This document shows positions 34,174 through 44,309 of a stretch of 64,000 bases of DNA, in pieces. The DNA is from Silurus meridionalis (Eukaryota; Chordata; Actinopteri; Siluriformes; Siluridae). A program made the translations under genes and the position numbers. The notes beneath the pieces were generated by a model. It had not been told where the DNA came from, made no database searches, and saw only the letters and a list, made by a program, of their open reading frames with translations. How positions within the stretch are numbered: position 1 is the first letter of the stretch; each line of letters opens with the position of its first letter. The stretch is taken from NCBI RefSeq assembly GCF_014805685.1, contig NC_060898.1:7310001-7374000 (forward strand). Direction: 5' to 3'.

Positions 34174-36511
34174 ATGGTGTTGGAAATTTATTTGGACCTC
34201 GTTTCTCAGCCTTGTCGCTCTGTCTACATTTTCGCCAAAAAGAACAACATCCAGTTTGAGTACAAAAAGTTGTCTTTGATGTCAGGTAGGCTGCAAAAAA
34301 GTTTGTTCTGTTAGTTCTGTCCAAAACTACTGTGTGTGTGTGTGTTAACCATGTTATGTTGTATGAATGTAACCTTATGCAGATTTCTTTTAAACTAGAA
34401 ATCATTGATGTCATTGGTGATACTAATAAAAAGTTCATTCTATTTCAAAACTTCATTTTCATCGAAACGCAATGCACATGTCTGTATATCTCGCACAACA
34501 GTATAAAACAGTACACAACATGACCCAGATTTCCACCTAATGGGTGTCTCAGAGCTTTTTTGTGTTATAGACACATGAGCATAGCTTATGTGTGTGTCCT
34601 ATGAAATGCCCTCCAGGTCATGTATATTTTGGCTTTGTAATAGTGAACATGATCTTCTGGCACACTGAACTGGAAAAATGGATATAAAGATAATATTCAC
34701 TCTTGAGCTAGAAGCCTATTACTCGCATGTTATAGATGCCCCCCGTTGAGACCTCGACATTGTGCTCACCACTGTGCTGTCCAAAATGCTCTTCATGTTG
34801 ATTTGGCTGTCACTTGTTTTCTTGAATACTCTTGATTGTTTTGTAAATCAGTGAAGCACATCAACACACCATGACTTGGGCCTCTTTGTCAGACTTAACA
34901 TGTTATCTTACGGAAGCAAGTCGCAGCTCTCAAGCCATTTCATAGAGATTTTAATGGTGTATGCAGGACATGTCAATGTTTTAGAAAATGATCAGCTTTG
35001 CCCATTTATTTGTTTTTAGCAAGTTGCCAGGTTGGAGTTGTGGTGTGTTGGTATGTATAAAGATTCTAAATAAAACTGACTTATGTGTTTCATTTCCAGG
35101 CGAGCACTATAATGAAGAGTTTGGCAAGATCAACCCAATGAGAAAAGTACCTGCAATCCGAGATGGAGATTTTTGTCTGGGTGAAAGGTGATGAGAATAA
35201 TTTATATGAAAATGGGAGCTGATAATAAGTGGATGAGAAGGCCAGAAACTGCAAAGAGGCTCCCCATATGATTAATGTACAAGATGTAGGTCTATATTTT
35301 GGCCATTCTCCCAACTCAAAATGCTCAGTAGATACAAAACCATTCCCTGATAATAATTACAAGTTTATACAGTCTGTTTCCACCTTGACAAAACCTCGAT
35401 GGAGCTAAATTTTTATTCCGTTTTTTTAAAACCATCATATGGAAAGCAGGTTTGTGTTTTAATCACAATAATAAATCACAATTTATTTTAAATACAAAAA
35501 CAGACATGGCGCTCCAGTCTAACCTACACATTGAATAAAGACCATGGATACATTTCTGGACGGATTCATGTTTCATTGCTTGGTGGTGGATTTCAGTTGG
35601 TATTAAGTGTGTTTGAAGTAGATATAGTCAACTCTCCATCCCAATGCCCAGTTCCTGTATGCACAATAATCAGCAAGACAAACAAAGAAAATAATTTGTT
35701 AAAGTATTTTTGCAAGAAATAATGTATTACACCATACATTTAACACTGTTGTCTAGTTTTTCCACTAATGAAACTGGATTTAAATCCCTTTTACATTTTT
35801 TTCTGATTTTGCAGTTACAGCCTACCAGTGAACCTTCAGCCAATAATATAATTATAAAGACTATATTGTTCTAGTCTCTATAGCTGAGTATAGCCTTGAA
35901 TCTTATCTGTACTACATTTGGAAAAGTGTTAAATGAATTAAGCAGAACGCCCAAATGTGACATACTGTAGCTTTCTCCTCTTGAGTGCTACATTTCAGTG
36001 CAGCATTTTGTTCTTCGAGATAATGTTAAAATTTTTGTTTCAAACAAGGCCTTTGTGTATTATGCTTCAAACTGAATCGGAAAGGAATTTCGGGTTTGAT
36101 GAAATCATGCGCAAGAAATGTGCATAGACGTATCCTACATATCCGCTTCAAGCCTTTTGTGTTCGTAGAGGCTTTTCTGCTCATCATGATTGCAAAACGA
36201 GTTGCCGTTGGACTCTCAGCTTAAGACGTCTTTTACATAGCGAATACACAAACGCTAAGTTCTGTTGTTTCTCTGTCCTTCTCCACATTGCAGAATAGGA
36301 CATTTAACAATAGCTAATATCTTGAATATAGTCATTTTTAAGTCATTTGTACTTATTGTCAATCTTGTTCTATTGACAGAACATTTTGCTTATTCTAAAA
36401 ACAATATATACCCAAAAGGTTTAATAATCTTAGGTTTTAAATGTTAGATACATTTAAATGGTAGCCTTTATTCAATTACTAAGCTCTTGCACTTTACTGT
36501 AATTGTCCAGG

Positions 36512-36572
<61 letters not shown>

Positions 36573-39437
36573 CATTTGTATTAGATTGCTATTTGTACAT
36601 CTCCATCTATTGCATGTCTTCTACGTTACATGCATAATACTGGTACCTCTATTGTCTAGTCTCTGTACTATAAAGTTGAAGCAAGCCTATATTTTCACAG
36701 CTACAATGACTTGCAATGCAGCATAAAATAAGCATTTGAACACTGTAACTTAATAAATTGCTCAGAAAAGGATATAGACCCTGGAATACGATCCTATTTG
36801 TAAACATTATTACAGTTTTTTATTTATTTATTTATTTATTTATTTTAAGAATATAATCTTTAGTGTTTGTTGTACTTTTTGCTGGTTTAAAGGCCTCCGT
36901 CATCTACTTTATCAACTGAATTGTAGTGAAACATGTATTTATTAGCAGTGTACCAGACTCTCACTATTGCTTGCTGCAAGACTAGTGCAAAGTAAGACAT
37001 TCTCTGCATGTGTTTCCTTCAGCGTTGCCATTATGCAGTACCTTGCAGAAGTATGGCACCCCGGACCATTGGTATCCAGCCGATGTGCAGAAGAGAGCAC
37101 GTGTAAATGAGTATCTGTCCTGGCAGCATTCAGCCATGAGACCCCATGGGTCCAAGGTGTTCTGGCTAAGGGTGAGAGGTCATCATTCTAATCTAAATCC
37201 CAAGAAAGAATTTCTCAGGCTTTAATCGTAAATTTCAGTTGCTTGATTATAAAGAATTATTAACAGCAGTGTTTTAAATGATACATTTTTTGGTCTATAG
37301 CTCATGATTCCAAAAGTTTTGGGCGTGGAGGTTCCCAAAGAAAAAATGGATGCGGCGTTAGAGGATCTCAACAACTCGCTGAAGCTTATCGAGGAAAAGT
37401 TTCTTGACGACAGACCTTTCATCGCCGGAGAGCAGATCTCACTGGCTGACCTGGTCGCTATTGTGGAAATCATGCAGGTATAAACCTAATTGTATTGTTC
37501 CCATGTAAAGAGGCAATGCAAGCCTGAGACAATGCAAGCCAAACTCACACACAGTCATGAACTAATACAAAATTTTATAGAGAGATTGGGAAAGAAGAAA
37601 TTGAAGGCAGGCATCATTATAACTAAGAAATGTCTTGTTTTTATTTATTTATTTATTTTTGGCTAATACTCAGTTTGGTGTAACTTTTCAGTTGCACTGC
37701 ACAAACAAGCATTCACGCACACACATACATAATACATACATACATATTCCCCCAGCTCTGCCCTCTAGTTACACACACTGGCACCTGAGGATGACCTCAC
37801 TTTCATGTGTACATCTATATTTTAAAATAATACAAAATAATTGGCACATATTTCTTAGCAAATGTTTTTACTTTCTAAATATGAAGCCAGAACAGCCTAA
37901 ATCTAATATGACTACCATATCTTTCAATCTTTAACATTTCTTTCAGTTTACTAAGAGCATTGTAATGCTCATAAATACAGACACAATGGTAGAGTGTATG
38001 CTACAGTGGTAAAGCGTAGTAAATCACTGATACTGTTAACTCAGATGAGAATTAAATTCATTTTTATTTGGATAGCACTTTTAACAATGAACATTGTCTC
38101 AAAGCAGCTTTACACAGATAATGTGGTGATTAAAAGTGAATATGTTCTTTATAAGTATAAGTTTGTCCCTGTTGAGCAAGCCGGTGGTGACTGTGGCAAG
38201 GAAAAGCTCCCCGAGATGGCATAAGGAAGAAACTTTGAGAGGAACCAGACTCAAGAGGGAACCTCATCCTCATCTGGGTTGCACTGAATGTCCATTTATT
38301 GCAGATATACAATGTTGCGGGGTACAGTGATGATGATCAGAAGCAAAAAGTAGTCCTGAGTCGATGTAGCAAACTGTTGACATTAACTACATTCCAAATC
38401 CATCCTTGAGATGGAAGACATGCTGGCTCATTCAAACAACATTGCTGGAAGCCTTATGCAAACACACACTGCCTTCTGACACCCAAACCCCATCGTGTGT
38501 TTGGTGCACGTGCTTGACAGGCCACCTTCTGTTCACAACCGACTGAAATGTTGCCTACGAGTGTTAAAGGTTAACCGAGTCTCTTAACAGATTTTATTGT
38601 CTGATTTTGTTCAGTTTCAGTGATTTGTTTGGATCATTTACATGGTTTAACCAAATGTGCTGATCATGCTGCACAAACTGAAGAGCTAGAAATGTCCAAC
38701 TCCGTCCAAACGAACATAAAAAGCAGATTCATTGAACTCTGTGTACCGCTTCGTTCACATTTGTAACTGATTAAAAAGGCAGAGCTGTTGATGTAAAGTA
38801 AAAAAAATGTAACACTAAAGTTCAATGATAAGCAATTTCTATGCTTTCACATTAACAGGGAGATGAATGCATCCTTTTTTTTATTATTATTAGTTTTGGC
38901 ACCTACGTCGGGTTTACAATGCTGCGTGATCTGTGTTTAGAGCTTGAGTGATCCTCACATTCAGCTGAATCTAGTATATAACCCAAAAAATGAAAATAAA
39001 TTATAAGCAAAAGCTTTTTCCTTTGGTAGAGCATTGTAAAAATGTTAAGGGCTTTTTATTCTTAATAGAAATTGAGTGATTTAATTTGAATAAAGTAAAG
39101 TAATATTTGCACTGTGAGTTCTGAAGAAAAAGCACCTTGGACACTCAGGTTGACGAGTAGGTTTAGGAACTTTTGATAAGCATTATGAACGATGCCTAAC
39201 CCAGTATATTTTCCACTATTTATTTCTCATGGCTCTCAGCCTGTAGGTTCTGGTTTGGATGTCTTTAAAGGACGGCCCAAACTGAGCGCATGGAGGGATC
39301 GAGTTCGGGCTGCTGTCGGCGGCGAACTGTTCGACGAAGCTCACGAAAGAATCCTCCAGGCGCAGGAGATGGCCCAAACCATGGACGGCAGCACTCTGCA
39401 GCACTTTAAACCCAAGATTCTCAAAATGTTCCTATGA
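34174..39437 (+). CDS. gstt1: Glutathione S-transferase theta 1, with a frame break in exon 3
   Basis: Five exons: 34174-34285, 35100-35187, 37023-37171, 37301-37477 and 39240-39437 (TGA). With the frame break ignored they correspond to about 241 residues, normal for theta GSTs. The N-terminal thioredoxin-like domain has the theta catalytic Ser ([14 protein letters not shown]), then [11 protein letters not shown] with the cis-Pro and [10 protein letters not shown]. The helical C-terminal domain has [31 protein letters not shown] and ends KPKILKMFL. The enzyme conjugates glutathione to small electrophiles in the cytosol. In exon 3 the frame shifts near 37049: two bases appear missing between the codons for LAE and KYGTPD, and as written translation stops at TGA 37108-37110. 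This may be a sequence error or a null allele. AATAAA begins four bases after the stop. Confidence 0.93.
36516..36570. repeat. (TA)n microsatellite
   Basis: About 27 TA units in gstt1 intron 2. The rest of that intron (35188-37022) holds an (ATTT)n run near 36820-36845 and no other recognised feature. Confidence 0.95.
38045..38335 (+). repeat. Dispersed repeat family C, plus orientation
   Basis: Runs TTTTATTTGGATAGCACTTT, AACAATGAACATTGTCTCAA, AGCAGCTTTACAC, GTTTGTCCCTGTTGAGCAAG, GTGACTGTGGCAAGGAAAAG, GAGAGGAACCAGACTCAAGA and CCTCATCCTCATCTGGGTTG. I recognise this as a very common fish dispersed repeat. Inverted pieces lie at 21880-22140 and about 46555-46590. It is in gstt1 intron 4. Confidence 0.75.
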
Positions 39438-39440
39438 ATC

Positions 39441-39446
39441 AATAAA
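39441..39446 (+). terminator. gstt1: gstt1 poly(A) signal just after the stop codon
   Basis: AATAAA starts four bases after the TGA. It is followed about 20-35 bases later by a GT-rich segment (GTTTGTGTATC). Use of this signal would give a 3'UTR of only some 20-35 bases. Confidence 0.7.
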
Positions 39447-39675
39447 AATGCAGGAGTACTTGAGCTCGTTTGTGTATCATTATTGAAATGGACAACCACT
39501 GTCTTCTTTCACATCATATCATGACCAACCCACTTAACCTTTAATTAGAAGTTGATTGTTCTTGTTTTTAAAGTTGTCTGGATTTTCAATATTTTGAGAT
39601 GTTTTTATAAAATATCTATTAAAGTATTGACAGTATATTGTACACTATAGACATATGTCTATATCTAGAATTTAG

Positions 39676-40212
39676 ATACACTGTATTGCCAAAAGTATTG
39701 GGACACCTGACGTTTCCTGCTTTGTGTGGTTCTTTTTCAAACTGTAACCACAAAACTGGAGGCACTCAATTGTACAGGACTTCTTTAGATGCGCTATAAT
39801 ACAATTTTGCATTCATTTGAACTTGAAAACCCAAACCTGTTCCAGCATGGCAATGCCCCTGTGCACAAAGTGAGCTCCTTGAAGATATGGTTTACATGTT
39901 TTGGAGAGGAAGATCTTGATTGACCTGTTATAGCGCTCTGATTTAATCCCTACTGAACACCTTTGGGATGAATGTGAATGCTGACTGCACCCCAGGTCTT
40001 CTCACCTACATCAGTACCTGCCTTTCATAATACCCATGTGGGTGATGAACACAAATATCCATAAGCACACTCCAAAATCTAGTGGAACATCTTCTCAAAA
40101 GAGTGGAGGGAATTTTAAGAGCGAATTGGGACTAAATGTGGAATGCAATGCTCAAAAATCACATACCGTACTGATGACCAGGTGACCCAATACTTTTGGC
40201 AGTATAATGTAT
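39676..40212 (+). mobile_element. Tc1-derived non-autonomous element, family A, best copy
   Basis: Inverted ends are visible: left TACACTGTATTGCCAAAAGT then ATTGGGACACCTG; the complement of the right end is TACATTATACTGCCAAAAGT then ATTGGGTCACCTGG. The interior holds decayed transposase codons (CCAAACCTGTTCCAGCATGG, AATGCCCCTGTGCACAAAGT, GAACACCTTTGGGATGAATG) for FQHDNAPVHK and EHLWDE. At about 535 bases it is an internally deleted copy bounded by TA dinucleotides. Confidence 0.75.
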
Positions 40213-40214
40213 GT

Positions 40215-42880
40215 GCTTTTACATTTGTATTGCACATAGAATTAAATCCTGTGAATCTGCCCCAGATTTTCTTTAACCCATTTAATTTCCTCCTATTTCA
40301 AGTTCTTGTGCTCTTATTGACCATAAAGCTGACTGACAGTCTTCAGAGTATTGTTCCAGGAAATTTGTCATTACTCTTGGGGAAAGAGCTGGGCGGTAAG
40401 GAATGTGAATGTGAATTTAACGTGTTTCCTGCAGTTGACAGCTGATGTTAAATCAGCCTCGTATGCATATTTCCATATTGGAGAAGAAAAACAACAGCTG
40501 TGGCTTTTCTTTTCGTCTTAATAGTTCCCCTGACAAGGACAAATCATTTCGTTTGGTTGTACAGCAAAGTACTTCTATTGCATTCCCTGAAACAAAATAC
40601 ATTCTGAAAGAAAACACAGGACTGTGTTGTTACAGTGATCAGACTATGGTGTACGTTTTTCCAGTTTCTGCAGTGTCTCAGCTCTCGGGCATTTCATCCG
40701 TCGTGTAAGATCTGCTCTACTCAAGGTTTTGAAGGATGGAGATGAAAGAATGTAGAGTAATAAATAATGTCACCCTGAGTGGCAGTAATCAGATATTAAG
40801 GGTAAAGGCGAGTTTACATCTGATACTGATACTTTGCTCTGTAGTGTCTCAGGCCAGAAGTGATATGCGCAATGGCAGGTTCTGTAAACAAGACTGGCCT
40901 TGACTGGCTGATAAAATTTCATGTGAAATCTGTCACACAATTGCAGTATATCAAGGAAACGGGTAAACTTCAACATACAAAATACATTTATGAGTATATA
41001 TTTTGAGTATTTAACACAATTGCCATTTTACAGAGAAAGATTCAGGTCTAGAATATGTCTAGTTGCTGCAAAGCTTCTGCTGAACAGTGACTTTGGTCAG
41101 TATTTAAACTGACATTCAATAATGAATAATGAATATATTCATTTGTAGCTGATACACCAATAATTAGAAGGCAACAGATGCATCAGTTGCATCAAATGAA
41201 ATGCATAAGAAAAAACTTTATTCAATATAACTAATAATCAGTTGAGGTATTACAACTAAAGTTTGAAGAGAAAAATATAATTATTAGTTTAAGATTTTTA
41301 TTGCTACACATCCATGTTGCTGGAACCTGTACATCTTATTCATGTAGATGATCATGAAAGCAATTAAGTCTTTTTTTTTTTTAACATAGCTGCTGATTTC
41401 AGTTGTTATCTAAAAAATTCTGTATGTTAAGTGTTCTGAGATGCTTTTCGGCCCTCCATGGTTTCTAAAGAGTGATTATTAGTGTTGCTGCCACATTCTT
41501 CTTTGCATCTGCATGTTCCCTGACCTCTCGCATCAACAAGACATTTTACAGATTCACTGCTCACTGAATCTTTTTTCGGACCAAACTATGGATAACAATA
41601 GTAGGCTAGTTGGCATGTTTTTTTTTTTTTTTCTCAAACATTTTGCATAAATATATCAGCATTCCTATTAAAATGACTGATGATTGTACCTTAAAATAGT
41701 TTCAGAGCAGGAAATAAGAATGAGGCAATATAAAGTAAGAAGGGAGGTGGAGTTGTATACAAATGTATACAATTCTCTACATATAAAATCAAACATAGAA
41801 ACTGATTTGTTTATCAAGAGTCAGTATCTTTCTGACGGTATATAATGGATCACCATTAATTCCATTATTTAAAAAAATTGCCATGGCTTTGAGAGACAGT
41901 TGAGCTCATACACTAAAGTCATTACTCAAGAGGGCATTAGTCAGTAAAGTAAACAGAGGCCAAAGGTAACTCAGGAAACAATGTGTAAAAGTTCAAGCAG
42001 AAAAATCTTTATGCGAGACAAGGTTTATAATAAGCACATAAATCACGATTCAAATACATGCTATATTAATTTTCTTGTTCTGTTTAATATAAGCAGAAAA
42101 ACAATCCACAATTGCTCATTATTCTTATATGCTATGACTGGAGATGCATAATATTACAATTATGCAATATTTCGCATCAATTAGGTTTTTGATATGAGTT
42201 ATATCTATTTTTAAGAATTTAATCAGGTAATATTGGTAATCAAGAAACAACTCTCAGATGCTTCTAATGCTCTATTGTGTTTATACTGATTGTATAAAAC
42301 TTTGGAAAATATTTTAACAGGGCTTTGAAGAGAGAATAAATCCTCTATTAGGATTTGATTTAATTAAATTACATTCAATTTTATGTGCAGCTTTTCAAAA
42401 ATAAAAAAATTGGAAATATACATATGAAACTGCTATGGAGTTATCCCCAGAAGTTTCCCTAATGTGCAAGCAGAGATGGTGGGAAACTCAAAAGACAGTG
42501 CAACATCATCATCATTATAATCTAAGGTATAATTATACACAATTTCCTTCTATAACTGTACACTATATGCTCAAAAGGTGCAGTTGTGTAACCAGGAATT
42601 TAGAAAATTGTGTAAAGCATGAAGTTCATTTTGTTGGTGAACTGTTCAGTGATGGAGACTGTAGTTTACAATTGTAATCCTTATCTATTGTAGTAAGACG
42701 GTTTGTATTAGTGGAACTTGAAAGCCATCTTCATGATTACTAAGTGGTTCCATCCACATCTTTATGCTGCACGTGTTACCATTCTCAGGTGCAGCGAGTG
42801 GATTCCACTTGATATGATCCCCCTCAGAATGGATCAGGCAATAATTAGAATTGGCTCTATATTCGATTTCTTCTTTAAAT
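40215..42880. other. Intergenic DNA without recognisable genes
   Basis: AT-rich sequence with scattered homopolymers. Open frames of up to 100 codons (for example at 40143-40445 and 40445-40708) show no domain, splice or codon features that would support a gene. Confidence 0.4.
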
Positions 42881-43236
42881 ATGGAGAGTTAGTGGTTAAC
42901 CCAGTGTACATGGGGTTTGTGTGTTCTGCCTGTGCATTGGGATTTATGGTACTCTGGTTTCTTTCCCCAATCCACTTAACTCTATATAAAATTTATTTTC
43001 AAGTATTTGTAGCATTCAAGAACTTTCCCACCTTGTGGATGAAGACTCACAGACAGGGGTCATGTATGCTTAGTAGTATGTGCTTTTACCACAAACTGGT
43101 GGTCTTAGTGGTTAGCCCTGTGTGTATGGGGTTTGCATGTTCTCTCTGTGCTTTGGGATTTTTTTTCTGGGTAGTCTGGTTTCCTCCCCAGTTTAATGAT
43201 GCTTGTAGGCTGACTGCCATTTTCAAATTGTCCATA

Positions 43237-43241
<5 letters not shown>

Positions 43242-43291
<50 letters not shown>
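43242..43291. repeat. (GT)n microsatellite
   Basis: About 23 GT units that form the insertion point of the following MITE. Confidence 0.95.
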
Positions 43292-43293
<2 letters not shown>

Positions 43294-43636
43294 CAGTACA
43301 GACCATAAGTTTGAAAATTGTAGAGTCACAGTAAAGGCATCAAAACTATGAATTAACACATGTGGAATTATATACATAACAAAAAAGTGTAGGTTCTTCA
43401 AAGTAGGCATCAAGAGACTGCCAAGAGTGTGCAAAGCAGTAATCTAAGCAAAAGGTGGATACTTTGAAGAACCTACAATATGACATATTTTCAGTTGTTT
43501 CACACTTTTTTGTTATGTATATAATTCCACATGTGTTAATTCATAGTTTTGATGCCTTCAGTGTGACTTCATAGTCATGAAATCAAGAAAACTCTTTGAA
43601 TGAGAAGGTGTGTCCAAACTTTTGGTCTGTACTGTA
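43292..43636. mobile_element. Foldback MITE inserted in repeat B
   Basis: The ends are inverted: TACAGTACAGACCATAAGTT on the left, and TACAGTACAGACCAAAAGTT as complement of the right end. Inside, 43334-43390 and 43502-43558 appear to be perfect reverse complements of about 57 bases, and 43390-43406 pairs with 43460-43476. There is no coding capacity. It sits at a TA in the microsatellite of repeat family B. Confidence 0.85.
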
Positions 43637-44076
43637 TGTGTGTGAAATCGTGGCCTATGAAGGTTTGGCACCCTGCCCAGCATGTCCCTCTGAATTCTGT
43701 GGGACAGGCTCGAAGTTCCTCTGAGAGCCTGAGTAGAATGAGAAGTATTGGACATACACCAACTAATCATGAAATATCGCCATCTACCGGCGACATCACA
43801 AGCGTTTTAATAAGAATTTAATAATTTAAATAAATAAAACAGAGCCAAATGCTGTATATTATTGCGATGTTTTTTAGCGAAACAAAAAGATTTTTAGTTC
43901 AATTAAAACAACATGGCGCCTTTGTTCACTTCTCTATCTTTGCAATCAAACAAATCCCCAAACTTTGGGTTACAAAATAGTGTATTTATGTAGTACAAAA
44001 AGTGAGGCCATTTTAAAATCCCCCTTTTTTTTTTTTTTTTTTAAATAAATACCCCCCTCAAATCATCTTTTTCGTC

Positions 44077-44088
44077 GAAACCGAAAGT
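44077..44088 (+). promoter_or_regulatory. ISRE/IRF-like element upstream of the P2X gene
   Basis: GAAACCGAAAGT fits the interferon-stimulated response element pattern GAAANNGAAA(G/C)T. It lies about 220 bases before the P2X ATG, within a plausible promoter distance. Function is inferred from the match and position. Confidence 0.5.
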
Positions 44089-44309
44089 AAAGTATCACGC
44101 TAAAGGAAGTTATTCCAGTCAGGCACAGAGATCAGCAGGATGTATATAGTGCTCGGGGTTTGTTATTGCACTTTGTGTTAATTAGTAGCTAAACATGTGA
44201 CTTTTTCACGAAAGGAAGGAGAAGGAATTGTGTATTTGACTACACGGTTATTTTTCCTTTCAGCTAATTGAACTGGAAAAAGTTTTTTTTTTAATAGAAA
44301 AAAAACAGC

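Larger units (their letters stand above)
42885..43770 (+). repeat. Dispersed repeat family B, partial tandem copy plus a copy split by a MITE
   Basis: A short piece at 42885-42970 (TTAGTGGTTAACCCAGTGTA, GGGTTTGTGTGTTCTGCCTG) repeats at 43105-43290 (TTAGTGGTTAGCCCTGTGTG, GGGTTTGCATGTTCTCTCTG, GGTTTCCTCCCCAG). The repeat resumes after the MITE at 43637 with GTGTGTGAAATCGTGGCC, GGTTTGGCACCCTGCCCAGC and GACAGGCTCGAAGTTCC. Order and content match a common fish repeat. Confidence 0.65.

Noticed and set aside
34028..34438. 136-codon minus-strand open frame overlapping gstt1 exon 1
   Set aside because: Antisense shadow of the true exon and of flanking poly-T and GT sequence.
42718..43308. 196-codon plus-strand open frame with hydrophobic stretches
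   Set aside because: It runs through dispersed repeat B and ends in a (GT)n tract; the internal near-duplication is the repeat itself, not protein domains.
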